From the NCBI GenBank assembly GCA_036525795.1, contig DATCZS010000147.1:1-5710 (forward strand): a stretch of 5,710 nucleotides of DNA. Direction: 5' to 3'. This stretch comes from DATCZS01 sp036525795 (lineage in GTDB: Bacteria; Actinomycetota; Acidimicrobiia; Spongiisociales; ZC4RG35). Below, in pieces: positions 1 to 5,710 of the stretch (positions within the stretch are counted from its first letter, which is position 1; each line of letters opens with the position of its first letter). Under the pieces are notes generated by a model that saw only the letters and a list, made by a program, of their open reading frames with translations, was not told the DNA's origin and made no database searches. A program made the translations under genes and the position numbers.

Positions 1-466
1 CGTAGGTGCGGCGGTCGAACGCGAGTTGGCCCGCCAGCGAGTCCGGCCAGCCGACCAGCAGCCGGTCGGCGTCTGGGAAGCGCTCCGGCGTGGTGAACGC
101 CGGACGAGCGTCGGAGACGGTCACCGCATACCCCAATCGACGGGCGATGGCACTCAGCTCCTGGGCGATGTGGACTGCGCCGAAGATCAGCAGCTCGGGC
201 CGGGGCGCCAGCACGTCGACGAAGACCTCGACATCGCCGAAAGCCAGCGTCGCCGACTGCTCACGGTCCATCAACACCATGGCGTCGGCCACCGCCGGGT
301 CGGCGATCTCGTCAGGAAGCCCACCGGCGACCAGACCCTTCTCGCGGTCGACCACCGCCGACCAGCCCAGATGACCGCCGGATACGGTCACGAGTCTGGC
401 GCCGAGGCGCTCTCGGTCGACCAGGGCGCGCGCCGCGTCCAGCGTCTCGGCGATGTCCATCACCAT
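1..466 (-). CDS. XdhC-family Rossmann-domain protein (C-terminal half of XdhC/CoxI), partial
   Basis: This frame gives 155 codons from ATG 466-464 and continues past the left edge, so the C-terminus is missing. Residues 91-121 form a beta-alpha-beta nucleotide-binding unit, ELLIFGAVHIAQEL followed by GYAVTVSDAR, and then a FTTPERFPDAD stretch. This is the typical layout of the XdhC Rossmann domain. XdhC proteins bind molybdenum cofactor and help insert its terminal sulfur ligand into xanthine dehydrogenase or CO dehydrogenase relatives, in the cytoplasm. The glycine loop reads GAVHIA instead of the textbook GxGxxG/A. Residues 1-85 are a less conserved lead-in. The start overlaps the stop of the upstream XdhC N-domain gene: ATG 466 overlaps by 7 nt, while ATG 460-458 (Met3) would give a one-base TGATG overlap with GAGAAATGG ahead of it. 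Either start is possible. Translational coupling is likely, so the two halves are probably made together. Confidence 0.82.
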   Translation of the reverse strand, partial: MVMDIAETLDAARALVDRERLGARLVTVSGGHLGWSAVVDREKGLVAGGLPDEIADPAVADAMVLMDREQSATLAFGDVEVFVDVLAPRPELLIFGAVHIAQELSAIARRLGYAVTVSDARPAFTTPERFPDADRLLVGWPDSLAGQLAFDRRTY

Positions 467-768
467 TTCTCGATCAATACGGCGATGCTGCCTCCGCAGG
501 CCAGCCCCACCTCGAACGCATCGTCGTCGGCGATCCCGTAGGTCACCACCCTGGGCTCCCCGGACTCCAGCACCGCCTGGGCGTGGAGGAACACATCGTT
601 CTCGACACACCCGCCCGAGACCGAACCCTCCATCTCACCCGAGGAGCTGACGATCAGCGTCGAACCGACCGGCCTCGGCGCCGAACCGCTCACCTTGACC
701 ACCGTCGCAACCGCCACCTCGTGACCGGCTCGTACCCACCGATCCCTGACGTCGAGGGCCTCTCGCAT
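460..768 (-). CDS. XdhC/CoxI N-terminal-domain protein (molybdenum cofactor maturation)
   Basis: This complete 102-residue protein matches the XdhC_CoxI N-terminal domain in motif order: SGSAPRPVGSTLIV at residues 27-40, GSVSGGCVE at 48-56 and GLACGGSIAVLIE at 88-100. Cys54 and Cys91 sit in the two conserved Gly-rich motifs. In full-length XdhC this domain precedes a Rossmann domain; here the stop falls right after the domain and the Rossmann part is the next, overlapping gene. The family assists sulfuration and insertion of molybdenum cofactor for xanthine dehydrogenase and CO dehydrogenase-type enzymes in the cytoplasm. The ATG start is well supported by GGAGGT 4 nt upstream. The gene lies 13 nt after coxE, fitting a role in the same maturation pathway. 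It resembles what is often labelled CoxI, but naming within this family is inconsistent, so no symbol is given. Confidence 0.88.
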   Translation of the reverse strand: MREALDVRDRWVRAGHEVAVATVVKVSGSAPRPVGSTLIVSSSGEMEGSVSGGCVENDVFLHAQAVLESGEPRVVTYGIADDDAFEVGLACGGSIAVLIEKW

Positions 769-772
769 GCCG

Positions 773-778
773 ACCTCC
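773..778 (-). promoter_or_regulatory. Strong ribosome binding site for the XdhC N-domain gene
   Basis: Reading the minus strand, GGAGGT lies in the 13-nt gap between the coxE stop (784-782) and the ATG at 768-766, with a 4-nt spacer. It is the clearest Shine-Dalgarno match in the window and fixes the XdhC N-domain start. The other leftward genes have weak or no such site and probably rely on coupling or leaderless initiation. Confidence 0.8.
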
Positions 779-781
779 GAT

Positions 782-1894
782 TCAGCGTCTCGCCGGCACC
801 GACTCTAGGAGCCGGACGAGCGTGACGAGGTCGCGCAGGGTTCCGCCGGCGAGAAAGTCGTCGACGTGGGGAAGCGCAGCGCGCATCCCCCTGGTCTCGG
901 GCCGATATCCCTCCCGGCCGGCCAGGGGATTGAGCCACACCACCCGATGAACCGAACGCCGCAGGCGCGCCATCTCCGCCGCCAGGAGCTCGGGGTCGCC
1001 CCGGTCCCACCCGTCGGACACGATGAGCGCGATCGGGCCGCCCCGGCACACCCGCCGCGACCACTCACGGTTGAACGTCGCCAGCGACTCTCCGATCCTC
1101 GTGCCGCCAGACCAGTCGTGCACCGCTCCCGCCACCCGGCGGATCGCCTCCCCCGGCCGGCGGGTGGCGAGCTCCCGGGTGATCCGGGTGAGCCGGGTGG
1201 AGAACACGAATGCCTCCACGCTGCCGAGCCGGCCCCGTCCGGCATGGGCGAAATACAGGAGCATCTCGGCGTACCGCTCCATCGAGCCGGAGACGTCTGC
1301 GATGAACAGCAGCGGCCGCCGCCGCTCGCGGCGTTCGGTGGTGGCGAGACGAATCATGTCGCCCTCCGCGGCCACCGCCGAGCGCAACGTTCGTCGCAGA
1401 TCAGGGCGATCGCCGCCCCGGGACGGCCGCCTGCGCCGCGCCAGGGTGATCGACGGCGACCACACCATCGAGGCCAGCAACGCCCGAACCTCCGCCGCCT
1501 CGCGCTCGTCGAGTTCGGCGAAGTCGCGGTCTGCCAGCCGCTCGATCGCAGATGCGCCCATGACGGACACGTCCTCTACAGGTTCATCGCCGTCACCTTC
1601 GCCTCCGGGCTCGTCCTGGCTCACCGACCAGGTCCGCGGCGTCGTCTGATCTGTGAGGACCGGCACCGGCTCCCCGGGGTCGGCGAAGAACCGCATGAAC
1701 ACCCGGTCGAACGCCGCCACGTGATCCCTCTCGCACACGGTGAGGGACCGAAACGCCCAATACACGTCTGTCGCGGACGCCGCCCCGACGGTCTCCAGCG
1801 CCTCGAGCAGGTCGGACGCGGTGGTGGGCCCTGTCGGCACGCCTTCCGCTCGCAGCTCCCTGGCGAACTCGACCAACGCGGCGGGGCGGCTCAC
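782..1894 (-). CDS. coxE: CoxE-type VWA domain protein (MoxR partner)
   Basis: This 370-residue protein has the length and layout of the VWA_CoxE family. An N-terminal helical region (about 1-75) is followed by an acidic Gly/Asp/Glu linker (about 91-110), a basic stretch (RRRRPSRGGDR, 153-163) and a C-terminal VWA domain (about 194-365). The MIDAS metal site looks intact: D200, S202 and S204 in ADVSGSM, T265 in SGGTRIGES, and D294 in IVSDGWDRGD. CoxE proteins act with the AAA+ protein CoxD as a chaperone pair in the cytoplasm. In aerobic CO dehydrogenase they are needed to build the Cu-S-Mo centre. The GTG start is 12 nt after the stop of the peptidase gene and has no convincing Shine-Dalgarno, so reinitiation is likely. 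A GTG at 1905 is in another frame and hits a stop. Unusually, its MoxR partner is one gene away instead of adjacent. The client enzyme is not in the window, so the symbol reflects family and not proven CO dehydrogenase function. Confidence 0.85.
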   Translation of the reverse strand: MSRPAALVEFARELRAEGVPTGPTTASDLLEALETVGAASATDVYWAFRSLTVCERDHVAAFDRVFMRFFADPGEPVPVLTDQTTPRTWSVSQDEPGGEGDGDEPVEDVSVMGASAIERLADRDFAELDEREAAEVRALLASMVWSPSITLARRRRPSRGGDRPDLRRTLRSAVAAEGDMIRLATTERRERRRPLLFIADVSGSMERYAEMLLYFAHAGRGRLGSVEAFVFSTRLTRITRELATRRPGEAIRRVAGAVHDWSGGTRIGESLATFNREWSRRVCRGGPIALIVSDGWDRGDPELLAAEMARLRRSVHRVVWLNPLAGREGYRPETRGMRAALPHVDDFLAGGTLRDLVTLVRLLESVPARR

Positions 1895-1906
1895 GGCGCG
1901 TTCACG

Positions 1907-3139
1907 TCAGCAGGCGGCGACGTAGGGGTCGAGCAACTCGAGGGTGACCCCTCCTGTCACCGACCAGGAGATGCGGATTGCGGCACACGCATGGCCATCG
2001 GGTTCCGCGGGGATCTGCTTCCACTCGAAGTGCATCGGGTCCGGCACCGTCCAGCCCGCTCCCCATGCGAACCCCCAGCGGCGGAAGACCTCACCGAATC
2101 CTTCCGGCAGGGTCAGCTCACCGCCGTAGCGGTTCGTCGAGGGATTGAAGTCGATCGCCGTTCCCCAGGCGTGGCGGGAGAGAGCGAACCCCTTGTCTCC
2201 GCCACGCATCAGGCGCGGGACGTAGCACCCGCCGGCCGCCTGAAAGTCCTCGAACACGATCGTGTCGGCCAGGCCGGCACTGCGCAGCTCCGACATGGCG
2301 CTGCGCAGGTACGGAACCACCGCTCGATGGCACCGGAACGGCCCGGTCTCGGGAAAGGAGACATCGACGATGTTGGCTTCCACCCATGCGGGGTCGATCT
2401 GGATGAAGTCCCCTCGACGGGTGTACCGGAACGAGAACTCGCCGAAGCGCTCCTTCTGTTCGATCGTCGTGAGCGTGAAGTCGGTGCGATCCACCTCCTC
2501 GCCTGCGGCGGTGACGCGCACCGACTGGCGGGCGTCGATTCCGCTGAGGAGCAGCTTCGCCAGCTCGATGGACTGCAGGTCCCACAGCAAGGCACGGCTG
2601 GGTCTCTCGAGGCCGAGATCGACGGCGGTCTGGGGGGCGAGGGCGATTTCGCTCCACCCGATGTCTTCGTCGGGAACCACGGCCGACACCGCCACTTCGA
2701 CGATTGCCCCGTTCCATCCCTCGAGCCGAACCGTGTCGCCGACCTCGGCGCCCCGCAGCGCCGCCGTGCGCTCGCTCATCACCAGGGCGCCGGGCTCCTC
2801 CAGGGAGTCTGCGACCTGGCCGTCGAGAAGAGCCCCCATCCGTCTGACCTCGTAGACCACCACCGACATCGGCACCCCGAAACCGGGAGCGAACTGCTGA
2901 ACGGGGTCGGATCCCCGATCCACCCCGAGAAGGCGAAGCGTGCCCGAGTGAACGACCGTCCAGGATGCTCCCAGCTGCGTGGCGGCCCACTCGACGACTG
3001 CGAGCGTGTCGTCCTGCAGCCCTCCGGACTCGGACACGGTGATGTCCGGCACCCGCCGGTGATCGTCCTCGGCCGCCGACGCAGACACAACCGGTACGAC
3101 CAGCAACAGGGCGACGAACGCCGCGATCCTCGAGATCAC
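1907..3139 (-). CDS. Secreted M15-family zinc peptidase with an N-terminal permease-loop-like domain
   Basis: The 410-residue product starts with a signal peptide: basic N-terminus, hydrophobic core at about 5-19, and a likely signal peptidase I site after A22 or A23 (SASAAED). Residues 300-372 carry the M15 peptidase signature. SRHAWGTAIDFN gives zinc ligands H323 and D330, and DPMHFEW gives H370, with D367 the likely catalytic acid as in the Ply500-like endolysin group. Such enzymes cut peptidoglycan stem peptides (D,D-carboxypeptidase or L-Ala-D-Glu endopeptidase); the specificity cannot be told from sequence. Residues about 115-175 (GALVMSERTAALRG, VGDTVRLEG, VVPD) read like the extracytoplasmic domain of MacB/FtsX-type permeases, with no membrane helices around it. 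The only four cysteines (270, 305, 385, 410) are all in the C-terminal half and could form disulfides. The GTG start overlaps the MoxR stop as GTGA, and GGTGAG lies about 6 nt upstream. Family assignment is firm, substrate and N-terminal domain are not. Its link to the cox-like genes is unexplained. Confidence 0.82.
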   Translation of the reverse strand: MISRIAAFVALLLVVPVVSASAAEDDHRRVPDITVSESGGLQDDTLAVVEWAATQLGASWTVVHSGTLRLLGVDRGSDPVQQFAPGFGVPMSVVVYEVRRMGALLDGQVADSLEEPGALVMSERTAALRGAEVGDTVRLEGWNGAIVEVAVSAVVPDEDIGWSEIALAPQTAVDLGLERPSRALLWDLQSIELAKLLLSGIDARQSVRVTAAGEEVDRTDFTLTTIEQKERFGEFSFRYTRRGDFIQIDPAWVEANIVDVSFPETGPFRCHRAVVPYLRSAMSELRSAGLADTIVFEDFQAAGGCYVPRLMRGGDKGFALSRHAWGTAIDFNPSTNRYGGELTLPEGFGEVFRRWGFAWGAGWTVPDPMHFEWKQIPAEPDGHACAAIRISWSVTGGVTLELLDPYVAAC

Positions 3140-4017
3140 TCTGCGCTCACCAGCTTCTCGGTGCCGGCACCCGACACGAGGTCGACGTCCTCCCGATACT
3201 TGAGAACGACGCCGAGCGTGTCGTCGACCGCCTCCTTGGTCAGTTCACGTGCGCCGAGCACGCGCAATGCTCTCGCCCAGTCGAGCGTCTCTGCCACGCC
3301 CGGCGGCTTGAAGAGGTCCAGAGACCGAAGGTCGCTCATGGCCAGCGCCAGCTGACGGGCGAGTCGCCCGTCGATCTCTGGGACCTTGGTGCGCACGATC
3401 TCGATCTCGCGATCCAGGTCGGGGTAGTCGACCCAGTGATAGATGCAGCGCCGCTTGAGGGCGTCGTGGATCTCCCTCGTCCGATTCGACGTGACGATCA
3501 CGACAGGAGGACGCGGTGCCCGGATCGTGCCGATCTCGGGGATCGTCACCTGGAAGTCGGACAGGAGCTCGAGCAGGTAGGCCTCGAACTCCTCGTCCGC
3601 CCGATCCAGCTCGTCGATCAACAGAACGGGGGGAACCGGGCCCGTGGCCTCGACGGCCCGGAGGAGGGGACGGGCGATGAGATAGTCGCGGCTCATGATG
3701 TCGGAGATGCCGGCGTGGGCGCCCGACCCCTGGGCCTCGATCAGGCGGATCGCCAGCATCTGACGGGCGTAGTCCCACTCGTAGACGGCGTGGGCGACAT
3801 CGAGGCCCTCGTAGCACTGGAGGCGGATCAGCTCGCTGCCCAGGAGCGCCGCCAGCACCTTGGCGACTTCGGTCTTGCCCACCCCGGCCTCGCCCTCCAG
3901 GAACAGCGGTCTCCCGAGCTGCAGCGCCAGGTGGACCGAGACCGCCAGACTGCGGTCGGCCACGTACTCATGCTCGGCGAACGCCTCGACGACCTCGTCG
4001 ATGCTCTGGGGAATCAC
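3136..4017 (-). CDS. coxD: MoxR-family AAA+ ATPase, CoxD type
   Basis: This 293-residue protein has the usual length for CoxD. Walker A is GEAGVGKT at 42-49 (K48, T49). Walker B is VLLIDELD at 131-138 (D135, E136). A sensor-1 Asn is N178 in VTSNR, and ALKRRC at 186-191 supplies the likely arginine finger. The segment CYEGLDVAHAVYEWDYARQ (68-86) is characteristic of the CoxD branch of MoxR proteins. CoxD is a cytoplasmic ATPase chaperone that works with the VWA protein CoxE to complete the metal centre of molybdenum hydroxylases such as aerobic CO dehydrogenase. It is the first gene of the leftward operon. The start is GTG 4017-4015 with no real Shine-Dalgarno; a TAACGT hexamer ends 6 nt before it, so the mRNA may be leaderless. 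The stop is inside the GTGA overlap with the peptidase gene. The symbol is by family resemblance; no CO dehydrogenase subunit is visible here. Confidence 0.88.
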   Translation of the reverse strand: MIPQSIDEVVEAFAEHEYVADRSLAVSVHLALQLGRPLFLEGEAGVGKTEVAKVLAALLGSELIRLQCYEGLDVAHAVYEWDYARQMLAIRLIEAQGSGAHAGISDIMSRDYLIARPLLRAVEATGPVPPVLLIDELDRADEEFEAYLLELLSDFQVTIPEIGTIRAPRPPVVIVTSNRTREIHDALKRRCIYHWVDYPDLDREIEIVRTKVPEIDGRLARQLALAMSDLRSLDLFKPPGVAETLDWARALRVLGARELTKEAVDDTLGVVLKYREDVDLVSGAGTEKLVSAE

Positions 4018-4023
4018 CCGGTC

Positions 4024-4029
4024 ACGTTA
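4024..4029 (-). promoter_or_regulatory. Candidate -10 box for the coxD operon (leaderless)
   Basis: On the minus strand TAACGT fits the actinobacterial TAnnnT -10 pattern. Six bases separate it from the G of the GTG start at 4017, which would put transcription start at or next to the first base of the start codon. This agrees with the lack of a Shine-Dalgarno sequence. No clear -35 box is seen. Confidence 0.4.
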
Positions 4030-4079
4030 CCCCGCGGGGACCGAAGGACGAGAGCGGCGCCGCCCCACCCCGGTATGGG

Positions 4080-4085
4080 TAGCGT
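4080..4085 (+). promoter_or_regulatory. Candidate -10 box for the lipoprotein genes (weak)
   Basis: TAGCGT fits TAnnnT and ends 8 nt before the ATG at 4094, again allowing a leaderless or near-leaderless transcript. The alternative is ordinary initiation using AGGA at 4087-4090, but its 3-nt spacing from the ATG is too short to be good. No -35 box is recognisable. Confidence 0.25.
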
Positions 4086-4093
4086 CAGGACTG

Positions 4094-5464
4094 ATGCGGT
4101 TGTCTGTTTCACTCTTCTTCCTGAGCATGGCGATCGCAGCATGCTCTGCGCCGCCGGCCGTCGGCCCGCCGGCCTCCGGGTCGCCGATCATGTCCTCCCA
4201 AGATGCCACCACCCCGGAACTCGACTCTTCGGGAACACCGGATGCCGCCCAGCCAACCACGACCCCGACCGCCGACCGGACATGTCCGGGTCCGGCGCCA
4301 ACGGCCTGGATCTCGTCGGCGAGGGCAGACCTGCGCACCGTCCCAGCGCCGACCGAGGGGCTGGCGATCGGCGCCGTCGAGTATCCGCTCCCCGAGGACA
4401 ACGGAAACCCCTGGTCGCAGTGGGGTCAGGGTGTGGTGCTCGACGACGGCAGGTTTCTGTCGGCGGTCGGCGATCACAGGGGCGCCGACGGCAACAGCTG
4501 GTTCTACCTCTTCGACCCGGCCTCCGGAACACTCGAGCGAGTCGGCGACGTGTTGAGCGCCGTCGATCACCGACCGGGCTCGTGGGGATACGGCAAGGTT
4601 CACGCCCAGATGGTCTTGGATCAGTGTGGAGACGTCTGGGCCGCCACCTACTGGGGCACGCGTCGCGGCCTGGAATACGAAGGTGGATACGAGGGCGACC
4701 TGCTCATCCGGATCGACCCGGACACCGCGACATACGGAGTGGCCGATGTGCCCGTCCCAGGACATGGGATTCCGTCTCTGGCGATTGCCCCGGCTGCGGG
4801 CCTGCTCTACGGCGAGGCGGTCGAACCCGGTTCGGATCCGGATGATGGAAGCTTCGTGGTCTACGACACGGCGCGACGACACATCGTCTTCGAGTCGGAT
4901 GACCCATCGCCCAACGGCTTCCGCTCGGTGGCGGTCGATTCCGAGGAGCGAGTGTACGTCTCCACCGGCCCGGGTCAGGCACACCGGTACGACCCGTCAT
5001 CCGGAGACTTCCGGAGATTCGTAGGCATTCCAGGCGGGTTCATTCGGGCTGCCACGACACCGGACCCAGCCGGCATCGTCTACGCCGTGACCCAGGATCC
5101 TGCGGTCTTCTTCGCCATCTCGCCCGACGGAGCGTTCCACACGATCACCGAGGCCCCCGGATACACCACATCGATGGCACTCGACGATCGGGAGGGCCTC
5201 GTCTATTTCGTCTCTGACGCCCACGGTGGAGCCTGGCGTTCGGGAACACCGCTGATGGCCCTCGATGTGGAAACGGGCGACATCTCCACGATCGTGCAGC
5301 TCAACCCACTCGTGGAGCCCATGCTCGGATTGCATCTGGGAGGCACATACGACCTGGCGTTCGACACCGATTCACGACGGTTGTTCATCGGCTTCAACGC
5401 GGCACCCGCATCCACCGACGACTCCTTCGGCGCCGTTGTGCTCGTGATCGTGGAACTCCCATGA
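4094..5464 (+). CDS. Lipoprotein with predicted beta-propeller domain
   Basis: This 456-residue protein begins with a lipoprotein signal: hydrophobic core at 3-13 and lipobox IAAC with the lipidated Cys at position 17, so it should be anchored on the outer face of the membrane. Residues 18-68 are a Pro/Thr/Ser/Ala-rich linker. From about 110 to the end there are about seven repeats with the form of an outer strand reading YLFDPASG, IRIDPDTA, VVYDTARR, HRYDPSSG, FAISPDGA or MALDVETG, each preceded by a G-x-V/L-Y-type strand. This is the pattern of YncE/SMP-30/NHL-like seven-bladed propellers. No catalytic residues or known ligand motif can be assigned; binding of a ligand or partner is a guess. 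The frame stays open upstream to 3860, inside coxD, but the signal peptide sets the start at ATG 4094. The stop overlaps the next lipoprotein start as ATGA, so the two are probably co-translated and may work together. It is divergent from the cox-type operon, and a functional link is not evident. Confidence 0.8.
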   Translation: MRLSVSLFFLSMAIAACSAPPAVGPPASGSPIMSSQDATTPELDSSGTPDAAQPTTTPTADRTCPGPAPTAWISSARADLRTVPAPTEGLAIGAVEYPLPEDNGNPWSQWGQGVVLDDGRFLSAVGDHRGADGNSWFYLFDPASGTLERVGDVLSAVDHRPGSWGYGKVHAQMVLDQCGDVWAATYWGTRRGLEYEGGYEGDLLIRIDPDTATYGVADVPVPGHGIPSLAIAPAAGLLYGEAVEPGSDPDDGSFVVYDTARRHIVFESDDPSPNGFRSVAVDSEERVYVSTGPGQAHRYDPSSGDFRRFVGIPGGFIRAATTPDPAGIVYAVTQDPAVFFAISPDGAFHTITEAPGYTTSMALDDREGLVYFVSDAHGGAWRSGTPLMALDVETGDISTIVQLNPLVEPMLGLHLGGTYDLAFDTDSRRLFIGFNAAPASTDDSFGAVVLVIVELP

Positions 5465-5710
5465 GGCGACGGCTGGTTGGTGCGGCCACAGGCTTGCTCC
5501 TCGTCGGCGCGTGTGTAACAGGCGGACAGCCGCGGGCCACATCGCCTGCTCCGACCACATCGGCGCCCGCCACCCGGACACAGGCAACGGCGCCGACTCC
5601 GAGCCATCCGGATTCGGCGGAAGTCCGCTACGCGGACCTGACGTGCTGGTCGGCTCCCACGTCCGGATCACCCGGTGAGATCGTCCTGACCGATTCGACC
5701 GCTGCGCTCG
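5461..5710 (+). CDS. Putative lipoprotein, N-terminal part only
   Basis: Eighty-three codons are visible before the right edge. The start is a typical lipoprotein signal: RRR at 2-4, hydrophobic core to about 15, and lipobox VGAC with Cys18. A low-complexity Thr/Ala/Pro/Ser linker (about 24-50) follows, and the folded part seems to begin near EVRYADLTCW (54-63), containing a second Cys at 62. The visible end, GEIVLTDSTAAL, faintly resembles lead-ins of FG-GAP/ASPIC-type extracellular propellers, but too little is present to assign a family. The ATG sits in an ATGA overlap with the stop of the preceding propeller lipoprotein, indicating one operon and coupled translation. The frame is convincing because of the lipobox and the overlap; the function is unknown. 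Confidence 0.72.
   Translation, partial: MRRRLVGAATGLLLVGACVTGGQPRATSPAPTTSAPATRTQATAPTPSHPDSAEVRYADLTCWSAPTSGSPGEIVLTDSTAAL

Larger units (their letters stand above)
4018..4093. promoter_or_regulatory. Divergent intergenic promoter region with two 10-bp palindromes
   Basis: These 76 bp separate the leftward coxD operon from the rightward lipoprotein pair, so both promoters should lie here or just inside the first genes. Two perfect 10-bp palindromes are visible: CCCCGCGGGG (4030-4039) and GCGGCGCCGC (4054-4063). A shorter inverted repeat, ACCC-N6-GGGT, spans 4067-4080. The first palindrome abuts the candidate -10 box of the coxD promoter, a typical operator position. In GC-rich DNA short palindromes also occur by chance, so an operator role is only a hypothesis. 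Confidence 0.55.

Noticed and set aside
26..541. Plus-strand open frames opposite the XdhC genes.
   Set aside because: They are antisense to well-conserved XdhC motifs and translate to Arg/Gln/His-rich sequence of no known family.
866..3355. An 829-codon open frame on the plus strand opposite the VWA and peptidase genes.
   Set aside because: It is antisense to two genes with clear catalytic or metal-binding motifs, and its translation is Arg/Pro/His-rich with no recognisable domain. Long antisense frames are expected where third codon positions are nearly always G or C.
4030..4063. The two GC palindromes as a transcription terminator.
   Set aside because: They lie between divergent gene starts, have almost no loop and no T-run, so an operator or chance origin fits better than termination.
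3860..4093. Upstream extension of the propeller lipoprotein frame by 78 codons.
   Set aside because: It would overlap the start of the ATPase gene and bury the signal peptide and lipobox inside the chain; ATG 4094 places them at the N-terminus.
3436..4845. A 469-codon plus-strand frame crossing the ATPase gene, the intergenic region and the lipoprotein gene.
   Set aside because: It runs through genes on both strands and has low-complexity Arg/Gly-rich translation without motifs, so it is a composition artefact.
4109..4984. A 291-codon minus-strand frame opposite the propeller lipoprotein.
   Set aside because: No domain, signal or ribosome binding site is visible, and it is fully opposed to a gene with a lipobox and regular propeller repeats.

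Overview
The window is GC-rich. Its reading frames strongly prefer G or C at third codon positions, GTG starts are common, genes overlap by a few bases, and two lipoproteins carry Pro/Thr/Ser-rich linkers. Together with a CoxD/CoxE/XdhC accessory gene set, this suggests a high-GC actinobacterium, perhaps of the Acidimicrobiia type. That placement is inference; there is no rRNA or other marker gene here.

Positions 1-4017 hold one leftward (minus-strand) operon of five genes. In transcription order they are: a MoxR/CoxD-type AAA+ ATPase (4017-3136); a secreted M15-family zinc peptidase with an additional N-terminal region (3139-1907); a CoxE-type von Willebrand factor A (VWA) protein with an intact metal-binding MIDAS motif (1894-782); a small XdhC/CoxI N-terminal-domain protein (768-460); and an XdhC Rossmann-domain protein that runs off the left edge (466-1). 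Junctions are a 4-nt GTGA overlap, a 12-nt gap, a 13-nt gap holding a clear Shine-Dalgarno sequence, and a 1- or 7-nt overlap.

Positions 4018-4093 are a 76-bp divergent intergenic region. It has two perfect 10-bp palindromes and candidate -10 hexamers placed so that one or both flanking transcripts could be leaderless.

Positions 4094-5710 hold a rightward pair of lipoprotein genes. The first is a predicted beta-propeller lipoprotein (4094-5464). The second starts in an ATGA overlap with it and is cut by the right edge (5461-5710).

CoxD, CoxE and the XdhC proteins are the accessory set that matures molybdenum hydroxylases (aerobic CO dehydrogenase and xanthine dehydrogenase relatives): CoxD/CoxE act as a MoxR-VWA chaperone pair on the active site, and XdhC-type proteins bind and help sulfurate the molybdenum cofactor. 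No catalytic L/M/S subunit lies in the window, so the client enzyme is unknown. The least expected feature is the exported cell-wall-type peptidase encoded between the ATPase and its VWA partner. It is translationally linked to the ATPase, although the other four products should be cytoplasmic.
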